From IMG/VR virus record IMGVR_UViG_3300024518_003477, positions 1 through 21,280 of that record: a stretch of DNA of 21,280 nucleotides. One strand, written 5' to 3'. Positions within the stretch are counted from its first letter, which is position 1; each line of letters begins with the position of its first letter. The position numbers and the translations under genes are program-made. Shown in pieces: positions 1-6,539 of the stretch. Source of the stretch: a virus. A model generated the notes under the pieces. That model was not told where the DNA came from, made no database searches, and saw only the letters and a list, made by a program, of their open reading frames with translations.

Positions 1-92
1 ACATGGGACGGCGAGCCAATAGCAATCACCTTGGCGGTCCAGTCCCCGGCCGTTCCCTTGAATTGGACAGCGATGGCCTCCGGAGCTCGCAT
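1..92 (-). CDS. Partial duplicate copy of alanine-rich head protein gene (5' end only)
   Basis: This is the first 30 codons of the gene given in full at 20775-21245, present a second time because of the terminal overlap. The ATG is at 92 on the minus strand, four bases after the stop of the major capsid gene, and the frame runs off the left edge. It is not an independent gene. Confidence 0.9.
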   Translation of the reverse strand, partial: MRAPEAIAVQFKGTAGDWTAKVIAIGSPSH

Positions 93-127
93 AGTATTAG
101 GAGGACTCTTGGAGGGTCAGGGCGCCG
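1..127. repeat. Terminal direct repeat, left copy (circle closure)
   Basis: These 127 bases are identical to the last 127 bases of the window, as read base by base. The repeat contains the 5' end of the alanine-rich head protein gene and the 3' end of the major capsid gene. Genes run through the join without disruption, which shows that the molecule is circular or circularly permuted. A length of exactly 127 matches a common assembler k-mer size, so the duplication itself is probably an assembly overlap rather than a biological terminal repeat. Confidence 0.95.
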
Positions 128-954
128 GCATCGGCTACTGCTATCCCGTAGCAGAGCGCCAGGGAAGCATACTGAGCCCGGGATTCTGTATCCGCCCAAA
201 CTGCCAACTCTACTTCAAGGCCGCCAGGAATCTGGAGGGTCTCGATGCGGCCGGTGTTGTTGATGGCATCTCTGACTGCCGGCGGGCGAAGGGGCACGCC
301 GTGATGGACAACCATGGCCTGGGGCGAGCAGGCGAAGCCATAGGCATTGGTCTCGGCATTTGTCCAGTAAGTCTGGCCGTGGATTCCGTCGAATCCATAA
401 GCGCCCTCTGTGGAGAGCTGGAAGCTGTTCTTGTCGCTCGGGAGCATGGACGAAAGCGCCGTCTTGTCCAAAACAAGGTGGATGGGCTCGGTGCCGTTAT
501 TGACTGAGGCCCAGAGCGCCTGGCGATTGGTAGCGCCGAAAGTTGCTTCAGTAACGGCTGAAACCGTATTGGTGAAGGTCGCCGCCTGGAGGAGAGTATT
601 TACCGCGCCCCAAACCGTCTCGGAGAGCGCCTGGGCATTGCGGCCCGGGCCGGTGGCAAACCGGTGTCCCTGAAGTTGCTCCGGGGATGTTATCACCCAG
701 GAGACTGAGTACTCCTTCACCTCAATGGCGGCGTTGTTGTTGTCGCTGCCAACGTTAGTCTGGTAGTTGGTTGAATTGGTCTGAACAGCCGAGGCGTCCT
801 TGGAGACTTCCACCTGAATTTCATTGGTGCCGGTGGGGACTCCGCCAGGAATTGCCTCCAATGAAAAGGCGCGGTGGGGGGCGAATTCGTTGCCCAGCTT
901 CACTATGAAGCGGTCAGCGAGGCGGTCAATTACGAGGTCAGCGTCGAGTGCCAT
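97..954 (-). CDS. Major capsid protein (probable)
   Basis: This 285-residue protein is probably the major head subunit. Support comes mainly from position: it follows portal, ClpP-type protease and a coiled-coil scaffold-like protein, and it precedes head-tail completion genes. It begins MALDADLVIDRLADRF and contains a region rich in Asn, Gln and Thr (about residues 50-75), then a mixed alpha/beta body (for example DKTALSSMLPSDKN and EVELAVWADTESRAQYASLALCYG near the C-terminus), which suits an HK97-fold shell protein. The length fits small capsids. The start is ATG at 954; no Shine-Dalgarno sequence is visible upstream. The stop (97-99) lies inside the terminal repeat, so the last codons are duplicated at 21250-21280. 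I recognise no family-specific motif, so the call rests on synteny and composition. Confidence 0.83.
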   Translation of the reverse strand: MALDADLVIDRLADRFIVKLGNEFAPHRAFSLEAIPGGVPTGTNEIQVEVSKDASAVQTNSTNYQTNVGSDNNNAAIEVKEYSVSWVITSPEQLQGHRFATGPGRNAQALSETVWGAVNTLLQAATFTNTVSAVTEATFGATNRQALWASVNNGTEPIHLVLDKTALSSMLPSDKNSFQLSTEGAYGFDGIHGQTYWTNAETNAYGFACSPQAMVVHHGVPLRPPAVRDAINNTGRIETLQIPGGLEVELAVWADTESRAQYASLALCYGIAVADAGALTLQESS

Positions 955-973
955 TGGTCAATTTGGTGAGAGA

Positions 974-1468
974 TTAGAGGGAAGAGGTAAAGCGTTCCAG
1001 AGCCTCGCGGTTCTTTTCAGCAAAGGCCAGGCGGTCAGCGCCGGCGGCCATGGCCTGGTAATCGTTCCAGGTCTTTTCGTCATGGCCCAGCGGGCCGGTG
1101 GCGGCGTCAGGATCGATATTGGCATCTGCCACTGGAGCGTGGCCGGCACCGCGGAGCATCTCCCGGGCCTTGTCGGATGCGGAATCCTTGGCTGCCTCAA
1201 CCTCCTTCTGGAGTTGGACAAGCTGGGAATCCCGGTCCTCCACTTTCTGGGCCAGGTCCAGCCGGTCAGCGCGGAGACTTTCGATGTCTTCGCGGAGGCG
1301 GTTCTCGGTCCAGGCCTTGTCGTCCTTCAGCTTCGCAATTTCCTGGCGGGCAGTTTCAAATACGCCCGCGATTTCGTCCGGAGACCCGGCAATCATCTCA
1401 ACCGCTGATTCACGGGTGGGGCGTTCCGAGTTGTTATCGATGCCTAGCAATGAAAATAATTTTCTCAT
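974..1468 (-). CDS. Capsid assembly scaffold-like protein
   Basis: This 164-residue protein is predominantly helical and charged. From about residue 40 to 105 there is a long stretch with heptad character (EIAKLKDDKAWTENRLREDI, VEDRDSQLVQLQKEVEAA), as expected of a coiled-coil scaffold that guides capsid assembly and is removed or degraded before packaging. It lies between the prohead protease and the major capsid gene, the classic scaffold position. I chose ATG at 1468 (MRKLFSLLGIDNN), which lies inside the last 35 bases of the protease gene in another frame. A longer reading from TTG at 1519 is possible but adds only low-complexity residues read from protease sequence. In lambda the scaffold is nested inside the protease gene; here it is a separate, slightly overlapping gene. 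Confidence 0.72.
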   Translation of the reverse strand: MRKLFSLLGIDNNSERPTRESAVEMIAGSPDEIAGVFETARQEIAKLKDDKAWTENRLREDIESLRADRLDLAQKVEDRDSQLVQLQKEVEAAKDSASDKAREMLRGAGHAPVADANIDPDAATGPLGHDEKTWNDYQAMAAGADRLAFAEKNREALERFTSSL

Positions 1469-2081
1469 GAAGTCTGGAAGGTTCAAGTGGAGTCTCGTTA
1501 ATCGGTGCCGAGTTGTCAAGATAGTTTAAACATTCCTCCGGGGCGGTGGCCGGCCGCGGCCAAGCACAAGCCGCCAGAGCGGCGCCGGTGCTGAGCTTGT
1601 CAGCGAGGCCGAGTGCCAGGGCCTCCTTGCCATCTAGCCACCATTCCGAGGCCAGGCGCTTATCAAGAACCTCGCGGCCGGGATTGTTCGGGCCCAGCCG
1701 GGCCTCCAGCTTGTCGAGGAGCGATTCATCCATGCGGTCCAGAACTCGCTTCTGCCGTGCCAGGTCCATTGCGGTTCCGCCCTCGTGGCTTCTGGTAAAA
1801 TGAAACATCATCCAACCATCCGCCGGCATGATTACCATATCCGCCTCCAGGGCGATATTGGCTGCCATCGAGAAAGCCATGCCTGAAATCGCCGCGATAA
1901 ATCCAGCCGGATGGGCTCGAAGATTCGTCAGGATTGCCTCGCCGTCTAGTACGCTCCCGCCGGGCGAATGAATGTTGACGACCAGAGGTTCCGCCGGATC
2001 GGCGGCCTTAATCTCGGGAATGATCGCCGCCGCGTTCGCGGTCGGCCCTCCAATTTGGTCTATCAGGTTAATCTCACTCAT
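1434..2081 (-). CDS. ClpP-type prohead protease (peptidase S14/S49-like)
   Basis: This 215-residue serine protease probably matures the prohead by cleaving scaffold and capsid proteins. Counting from the chosen ATG, it shows the ClpP-fold substrate-binding loop NIHSPGGSVLDG (about residues 36-47), a nucleophile region SGMAFSMAANIALEAD with Ser71 as the likely catalytic serine, and His94 in GWMMFHF as the likely catalytic histidine. A helical C-terminal part includes WWLDGKEALALGLAD, the usual ClpP/SppA ending where the third catalytic acid is expected. The start at 2081 overlaps the portal stop codon in an ATGAGTGA arrangement, indicating translational coupling; an upstream in-frame TTG at 2090 is less likely. 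The last residues overlap the scaffold start. Family identity is secure; its substrates are inferred from context. Confidence 0.92.
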   Translation of the reverse strand: MSEINLIDQIGGPTANAAAIIPEIKAADPAEPLVVNIHSPGGSVLDGEAILTNLRAHPAGFIAAISGMAFSMAANIALEADMVIMPADGWMMFHFTRSHEGGTAMDLARQKRVLDRMDESLLDKLEARLGPNNPGREVLDKRLASEWWLDGKEALALGLADKLSTGAALAACAWPRPATAPEECLNYLDNSAPINETPLEPSRLHEKIIFIARHR

Positions 2082-3711
2082 CTTCTTCAATTATGGTTGT
2101 TTGATCCGGCGCCATTGGCGCGAGGGTTATCGGTTGGCGGATCCCGCCCTGGTCGTCCCATAAGGCCCCGGCCGCTGGGCCAAGGTCAGGCAAGCCGGCG
2201 GCCGCCCGGAAGTGGCGTTCATCCTCTGACTGGGGAGTCAATGCCCCCGCCCTCACTCCGACTCCGTAGGAATCAAAATTCTCCTTCTGGCTGGGCCCGG
2301 CCTCGGTGCCGGGCGCCGCGCCGCCAGTCCCCGCCAAGAGTTCAGCGGGGAGAATAGGACGCTCCGGAGTCGAGAGGGAAGCGGCAACTTCCTCGGCGGT
2401 TTGGATTGTCCGGGCCTTTTCTGTCATGTGTTCCCGGAGACTCTTCCCGCGGTTCGCCTGGTATTCCTCCTCGCTCATTGCGCCAGCGAGAACCTTCTCC
2501 AAATCGGCGCGGTCCTCTCGGCCGTCGTCAACTGTTAGACGCGCCGGGCGGGTTACACTCCACCGCATGGACTCAACCCGCGGCGCCCGCGGATCCGCCA
2601 GCCCCCAGGTCATCACCCGGATGGCCGCTTCTGATAATGTCCGGAATCTATTTCTAACACTAAGCCGGGCCCGGACCACTTCCGCCCTTTCCGCCGTGCC
2701 CTGGCCGGGTGACTTCCAAACTAGAGCGTAGGCCCAGCCCGCTCCTATCACAGCCTCCCGCCATAGCCTGTCCTGGAAATCCTCCCAGATATTTCCGGGA
2801 GTTTTCTGCTGGATTGCTTCCGGTCCCTCCTCGCTCCCGTTCAGATACCAGATGCCAGGCGCCACTTGCTCCCGTGTCATCTCCTGGCCGGTGGTGGAAT
2901 TGACCGCCCCCTCAAATCCGGCGTCGGTAGATTGCGGCGTTCTCATTCCTCTATTCACCAGGAGGATGTTAGAAACGAGGATTTGCCGGAGAACTTCCAG
3001 TTCCTTGGATTGGAGGCCTTGGAGGATGTCGGAGAGCGCGTGAGAGAAAGCAGGATAGCCCCGGCGTTGCTCTGTGAAGTCCTGGTCATAAATATGAATC
3101 AGGCGCTCCGCGGGAATGTCCTCGAAATCGGTTTCGCTCGTGAAGACACGATAGAAGACCACCCGGCCGGCGGCGTCATAGCCTACCCCGTCGTCCAGCC
3201 TGGCGCCGTCATTCTCCCCGCCCATGATGTAGGAAGGGGAATCACTCCGGACCCGATAGGCCGGAATTGCCGTGATGGCGTGCCGGCCGTCTCCCGGCCG
3301 AACCGTCTTTAAAAGAAACGCCTCGCCGTCGCGGTCTATGGCCTTGGAGATGGTTTCCCAGAATGGGCGCCAGGGGCGAGAGTCGATGTAATCGAACTCC
3401 GAGAAATAAACATCCTCCAGCCAGTCCATGGCCCGGAGGCCTGCTGATGCGTCCGCGCCATGATATCGCGGCATGAAACTCTCGCCCACCGTCAGTTGGG
3501 CCTTCTGGGTTATCGCCGCCTTGGCCGGGCCGGTATTGAATACCACCTTGCGCGATAGCGCCGCCAGGGCCCGCCGGTCACAAGCCGGAATGAGCTTCCT
3601 GATCGAATCATCGCGGCGGTTGAATACAAGGCCCCGGCTCGTATCACGATTGACGGCCCGGGCGAATCGCTCGCCGGCTGGCCGGCCGAACTGGTCTAGG
3701 ATGGTTCCCAT
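2074..3711 (-). CDS. Portal protein (lambda gpB-like)
   Basis: This 545-residue protein should form the dodecameric portal ring through which DNA enters and leaves the head. It has the features of the lambda-type portal family: an N-terminal region followed by LRAMDWLEDVYFSEFDYID...FWETISKAIDRDGEAFLLK, a central IPAERLIHIYDQDF...RRGYPAFSHALSDILQGL segment, and a polar C-terminal tail (from about residue 420) that is low in predicted structure. Lambda gpB is of similar size. The start is ATG at 3711, one base after the stop of the preceding small gene; an upstream in-frame codon at 3756 would overlap that gene and is rejected. The C-terminus overlaps the protease start. The position between a gpW-like gene and a ClpP protease reproduces lambda order. 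Confidence 0.95.
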   Translation of the reverse strand: MGTILDQFGRPAGERFARAVNRDTSRGLVFNRRDDSIRKLIPACDRRALAALSRKVVFNTGPAKAAITQKAQLTVGESFMPRYHGADASAGLRAMDWLEDVYFSEFDYIDSRPWRPFWETISKAIDRDGEAFLLKTVRPGDGRHAITAIPAYRVRSDSPSYIMGGENDGARLDDGVGYDAAGRVVFYRVFTSETDFEDIPAERLIHIYDQDFTEQRRGYPAFSHALSDILQGLQSKELEVLRQILVSNILLVNRGMRTPQSTDAGFEGAVNSTTGQEMTREQVAPGIWYLNGSEEGPEAIQQKTPGNIWEDFQDRLWREAVIGAGWAYALVWKSPGQGTAERAEVVRARLSVRNRFRTLSEAAIRVMTWGLADPRAPRVESMRWSVTRPARLTVDDGREDRADLEKVLAGAMSEEEYQANRGKSLREHMTEKARTIQTAEEVAASLSTPERPILPAELLAGTGGAAPGTEAGPSQKENFDSYGVGVRAGALTPQSEDERHFRAAAGLPDLGPAAGALWDDQGGIRQPITLAPMAPDQTTIIEEDE

Positions 3712-3712
3712 G

Positions 3713-3988
3713 TTAGAAAGTTGGAATTGTTCGGTTGAGCAAGGCGGTTCCGCCATTCGTCAGGAGGCGGTGGAGCTTGTTGAGGATGGCAAGCATTTCG
3801 GGACGGGTGGCGGAGAGGCGGCCGGCGGCGGATTGGCCCGCCATGGAAAAGGAAGTAACCTCCAGCCGGGACTCGCCATCCAATAACTGTTGGCCGAGTG
3901 CCTCACGTTTGGAGGCCACCGTCGCCAGAATGCCGGGAATGTCTTTCAATGCCAGATAGAGCTCCTGGGCTTGTGCGTCGATATCCAC
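3713..3988 (-). CDS. Small head protein at gpW position
   Basis: This 91-residue protein is mostly helical at both ends (AQAQELYLALKDIPGILATVASKREALGQQLLDG and PEMLAILNKLHRLLTNGG), with a short central segment rich in Ser and Ala (VTSFSMAGQSAAGRL) that could form a beta hairpin. That helix-hairpin-helix pattern and its place between the small terminase and the portal resemble lambda gpW, a head-completion protein. Sequence similarity is too weak for me to assign the name. The start is GTG at 3988, nine bases after the small-terminase stop. The stop is one base before the portal ATG, so translation is probably coupled. Confidence 0.62.
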   Translation of the reverse strand: MDIDAQAQELYLALKDIPGILATVASKREALGQQLLDGESRLEVTSFSMAGQSAAGRLSATRPEMLAILNKLHRLLTNGGTALLNRTIPTF

Positions 3989-3997
3989 GGAATGCTT

Positions 3998-4633
3998 CTA
4001 ACCTTTTAAGGAATCCAAAGCAAGCGCTAGGGACTCTGCAAGTTTGCGGCGGTTCGCTTTCGATGGAATCCCGCCGGCCACCTGGGCCTCCAGGTCTGAG
4101 CACAAATCCTCCACCGTCCCAGGCCGGGCGCCTCGCTCCTCCATCAATCGCAAGACATCGCCGAGAATCCTCGCAATCTCCGCCCGCATCTTTTCGCGCA
4201 TCTTGGCTGGAGTGAGGCCCTCCAGAATTGGAGTCCATTGATTTGGAATCTGGAGCAGATGAGATCTGAAGATGGCGGCGATGGCCCGGCCGGCCTCCCG
4301 CGCCTCATCAGCGGTTACCCACTTATTCTTGGCGGCGTTTGCGTCGAGTTCCTTTTTAGTCGCATCGGCCGCCGCAATCCTGACTTTCTCCAACAGCAGT
4401 TGATACCGCAACTCCGCAACGGATGGGCCCTCGGTGGTGCCTGAATCCGGAGAGGGTTTCGTAATCAGCCAATCCGGGCATTTCCTTTGCTCCAGGAGAA
4501 TGCGGCGGAGTTCGGCGGCGTCATCTAGAGGATATCCCTTCGCCCGCCATTGCCGGACCATCTCCCGGGTGACATCCCCGCCGAGGAGTTTGGAGAGTCT
4601 GGCCTGGGACGCCGCCTCAGTTTCCTCAGTCAT
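3998..4633 (-). CDS. Terminase small subunit (Nu1-like, probable)
   Basis: This 211-residue protein is probably the DNA-recognition subunit of the packaging motor. The N-terminal 50 residues form a predicted winged helix or HTH (ARLSKLLGGDVTREMVRQWRAKGYPLDDAAELRRIL), as in lambda Nu1. A middle helix (SVAELRYQLLLEKVRIAAADATKKELDANAAK, split here by a short loop) and WVTADEAREAGRAI follow, a pattern familiar from small terminases that bind the large subunit. It lies directly upstream of portal and head genes but, unusually, 1.9 kb downstream of terL, with accessory genes between. I start at ATG 4633. A TTG at 4675 would add residues read from a repeated palindromic array and is less likely. Confidence 0.75.
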   Translation of the reverse strand: MTEETEAASQARLSKLLGGDVTREMVRQWRAKGYPLDDAAELRRILLEQRKCPDWLITKPSPDSGTTEGPSVAELRYQLLLEKVRIAAADATKKELDANAAKNKWVTADEAREAGRAIAAIFRSHLLQIPNQWTPILEGLTPAKMREKMRAEIARILGDVLRLMEERGARPGTVEDLCSDLEAQVAGGIPSKANRRKLAESLALALDSLKG

Positions 4634-4731
4634 GACCGCGGGAATTCCCCAAGTCCTAGCCAGGGAATTCCCCAAGTCCTAGCCAGGGGAATTCCCCTAG
4701 GCCGGTGGTTGGTTTGGTTGAACTGGTGCAT
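4630..4731 (-). CDS. Possible 33-residue leader ORF across the palindromic boxes
   Basis: An ATG at 4731 opens a 33-codon frame that ends with a TGA overlapping the small-terminase ATG (ATGA). Because it is read through the repeated boxes, the peptide is itself repetitive (RGIPLARTWGIP, then GLGEFPRS). A purine-rich GGCGGG lies about ten bases upstream. It could be a coupling leader for the terminase gene, but the sequence looks shaped by the DNA repeats rather than by protein function, so I give it low weight. Confidence 0.2.
   Translation of the reverse strand: MHQFNQTNHRPRGIPLARTWGIPWLGLGEFPRS
4640..4697. repeat. Three palindromic GGGAATTCCCC boxes in tandem (candidate packaging or operator site)
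   Basis: The boxes lie at 4640-4650, 4663-4673 and 4687-4697, with start-to-start spacings of 23 and 24 bases. The third is a perfect 12-bp palindrome, GGGGAATTCCCC (4686-4697). The linkers are also conserved (AAGTCCTAGCCA twice), so this is a tandem repeat of about 23 bp plus a third box. The array lies just upstream of the small-terminase gene. In lambda-like phages cosB, with three small-terminase binding sites, lies at this place relative to the small-subunit gene. A repressor operator is the main alternative. Confidence 0.7.
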
Positions 4732-4769
4732 AAAATTTTCCCGCCCTGCCCCCCGCAGCGCAGACCAGA

Positions 4770-5381
4770 TTAGAGGATATAGGGTTCCCACTCGTCAAAA
4801 CTCTCGGCAAGGATATCCACCAAGACCTGTTCATTTTGTGAATAAAAGCCCCATTCCTCCTCTGAATCGCCGAAGAACGGTTCCCACAAGCAAGCAATAG
4901 GCCGGGTTTTGCGGAGGAATTGACCGCCCCGCGTGTCCCTGGTGCCCGGTTTGGCGCCCCGCATCGGGAAAGATACCCCCTCCCCCTCCAGGTAGCGCCC
5001 CTGAACGTCCAGGAGGCGCCTGGCGTAGTCCTCGCCGGCTGTGCTACTATGCCAATAGAATGCCTCTCGGCCGCTTGCAGAGCCATTGTATGCGTTGAAA
5101 TGGAGTTCTAGCGCCAGGTCCGCTCCTTCCACTTGCTTGGCAATGTCAGTCATGGCCTCCGTATAGCTACGCCCGCCGTATACATCATACACCCGGACAT
5201 CATGCCGGCAGGGCTCAATCGCGGCCTTTGTCTTGTAGGCCACTCCCCGCCAAAAGCTCCACTCGTTTGTGGAACCATCGGCCGCAATGGCGCCGCCATC
5301 ATTGGTAGAGGCTGTCTGCCCGTCAGGCGTCACGCCGTGACTGATGCGCCGGGAATGCCCTATGCAGAGAGCTACCCTCAT
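4770..5381 (-). CDS. Endolysin, N-acetylmuramoyl-L-alanine amidase (Amidase_3)
   Basis: This 203-residue enzyme should cut the amide bond between N-acetylmuramic acid and L-alanine in peptidoglycan during lysis. The Amidase_3 zinc site is visible: His9 in ALCIGHS, Glu40 in TNEWSF and His94 in LELHFNA, plus the catalytic Glu167 in LWEPFF. The protein is a single catalytic domain with no signal peptide and no separate cell-wall-binding module, so export would need a holin. The start, ATG 5381, has a strong GGAGG sequence about nine bases upstream and overlaps the queD stop (ATGA). It sits far from the small membrane proteins at 10665-11195 that look like the rest of the lysis set. Confidence 0.92.
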   Translation of the reverse strand: MRVALCIGHSRRISHGVTPDGQTASTNDGGAIAADGSTNEWSFWRGVAYKTKAAIEPCRHDVRVYDVYGGRSYTEAMTDIAKQVEGADLALELHFNAYNGSASGREAFYWHSSTAGEDYARRLLDVQGRYLEGEGVSFPMRGAKPGTRDTRGGQFLRKTRPIACLWEPFFGDSEEEWGFYSQNEQVLVDILAESFDEWEPYIL

Positions 5382-5746
5382 TCGCCTGCCTCCTCACAAA
5401 TCACGATGCTAGTGGGCGTTTCCCACAGTGTGATGCGATGGCACCGGCCTAGCCGGTCCTCTACCTCTGTGAATAGCCAGGCTGCCAAATTCTCCGCCGT
5501 CGTCGCTTTTGCCATCAAATCATTCAGGTTTCTGTGGTCGAGCGTGGCCACTATAGGATCCACCGCCGCCGATATTTCCGCATAATCTATCACAAATCCC
5601 AGGCCGTTCACCGGGCCGGCAATCTCCACCAGAAACCGATATGAATGCCCATGAAGGCGTTTGCATTTGTGCCCATCAGGCAGATCAGGGAGGGAGTGCG
5701 CGGCCTCAAATCTAAACTCTTTTCCTACTGTGAAAAATTTAGCCAT
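5378..5746 (-). CDS. queD: 6-carboxy-5,6,7,8-tetrahydropterin synthase (QueD)
   Basis: This 122-residue protein belongs to the 6-pyruvoyltetrahydropterin synthase fold and matches bacterial QueD closely. QueD converts 7,8-dihydroneopterin triphosphate to 6-carboxytetrahydropterin, the second step of preQ0 (7-deazaguanine) synthesis. Zinc ligands are His17 (FEAAHSL), His32 and His34 (RLHGHSY). The catalytic Cys28 sits in GHKCKRLHGH, and Asp70-His71 in TLDHRNLND and Glu109 in LWETP complete the active site, so nothing essential is missing. It overlaps the dpdA-like gene by 22 bases and is coupled to the endolysin by ATGA. No FolE, QueE or QueC is present in the window, so the host must supply the other steps. 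A role in folate or biopterin metabolism is the alternative; the dpdA neighbour argues for DNA modification. Confidence 0.93.
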   Translation of the reverse strand: MAKFFTVGKEFRFEAAHSLPDLPDGHKCKRLHGHSYRFLVEIAGPVNGLGFVIDYAEISAAVDPIVATLDHRNLNDLMAKATTAENLAAWLFTEVEDRLGRCHRITLWETPTSIVICEEAGE

Positions 5747-6351
5747 GGTTCTCTAGTGATTGTTTTGCTCTCTTCTAGCCACAGGTCGAGTTCCCGAGTT
5801 CGCACAGGATCCCGGAACCACCCAGTCCCATCGCAAGACTCGGCGCCGGCAGAGGCCGCCTGGTTTAGCAAGCGCCGCGAATTCACGCGACCCACATGGA
5901 CTCGCGGGTAGTGGTCCGTCCATGTCCTCAAATTCTGCCATTTCCAACTGGTAGTTCCGCCTACGAAAATTACTGCGGCCTCTGATGGAACGTCCTCTGT
6001 TGTCATCCCGTCCTGTACTGCAAACGCCATGGGTATTCCAAAAGCCAGCAAGGCGGCGGAATGCTTTTCCCAGCGCCGCAACGTCTCATCCCTATCACCC
6101 ACCCAGTCCGGGCATATGACCCAAGAGGGATCCCAGGCCGCGTAGGCATCGAGGTACTTGTAGAGTGGTTCCTCCGACCATTCGCGGCCGGTTTGCCAGG
6201 CCCCGAATACTCCATTGTCCAGGGCCCATGGGATGCCTTGTTTCGGTTCTCGCGGGGAATCCACCGAGTGGAGATGCCCTATCTGGCCTGGGTATTTACC
6301 CGCGAGCCGGCCAGCGTCAAACCCGGTGTTATTGGAAATCATAACGATCAT
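5725..6351 (-). CDS. dpdA: DpdA-like / tRNA-guanine transglycosylase-like base exchange enzyme
   Basis: This 208-residue protein looks like a minimal TGT-fold enzyme of the phage DpdA type, which swaps guanine in DNA for a 7-deazaguanine base. Ordered motifs fit a TGT barrel: WALDNGVFGAW (Asp45, like the base-binding Asp of DSGG), VICPDWVGD (Asp82), AFAVQDG (Gln113, like the base-reading Gln), VIFVGGT (Gly131-Gly132), VHVGRVNS (about 151-158), and ESCDGTGW, where Asp174 is the candidate nucleophile. The C-terminal zinc site of tRNA TGTs (CxCxxC) is absent, and the protein is about half the length of bacterial TGT. It starts at ATG 6351, overlapping the previous stop, and overlaps queD, whose product feeds the same pathway. 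The assignment rests on my reading of motifs plus the queD pairing. The DNA rather than tRNA substrate, and the exact base, are inferred. Confidence 0.78.
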   Translation of the reverse strand: MIVMISNNTGFDAGRLAGKYPGQIGHLHSVDSPREPKQGIPWALDNGVFGAWQTGREWSEEPLYKYLDAYAAWDPSWVICPDWVGDRDETLRRWEKHSAALLAFGIPMAFAVQDGMTTEDVPSEAAVIFVGGTTSWKWQNLRTWTDHYPRVHVGRVNSRRLLNQAASAGAESCDGTGWFRDPVRTRELDLWLEESKTITREPWLNFSQ

Positions 6352-6539
6352 TCCCCAGCCTCCTCTATCTCTCTGGCCGCCTGTTCCGCCAGCCTGGCCG
6401 CCCTCTCCTTACGCCGGCGTCTCGCTAGCTTTATGTCGCGCTCCCGGACCTGGTTGAACGTCATCTTGGGAAATCCACGGGATTCCATGAACTTGTCACA
6501 AGCCGTGTTCATCGCGTTCTTGTACCTGTTATCACTCAT
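6348..6539 (-). CDS. Small charged helical protein between terL and dpdA
   Basis: This 63-residue protein of unknown function has a polar first half (NRYKNAMNTACDKFMESRGF) and a strongly basic then acidic helix (LARRRRKERAARLAEQAAREIEEAGE). The ATG overlaps the terL stop by one base (TAATG) and has a strong GAGGAGG just upstream; its own stop overlaps the dpdA-like start (ATGA). It is therefore certainly translated in the same unit. The Arg-rich helix could bind nucleic acid or serve as a partner for terminase or DpdA, but nothing in the sequence settles this. Confidence 0.75.
   Translation of the reverse strand: MSDNRYKNAMNTACDKFMESRGFPKMTFNQVRERDIKLARRRRKERAARLAEQAAREIEEAGE

Noticed and set aside
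1-127. A biological direct terminal repeat, as in T7-like phages
   Set aside because: The length equals a standard assembly k-mer and the repeat falls inside two genes in the middle of the head operon, which favours a circular assembly overlap. Coverage data could overturn this.
824-1408. Plus-strand frame of 194 codons opposite the scaffold and capsid start
   Set aside because: It lies antisense to well-supported minus-strand genes, and its product has the composition of a shadow frame in G+C-rich DNA.
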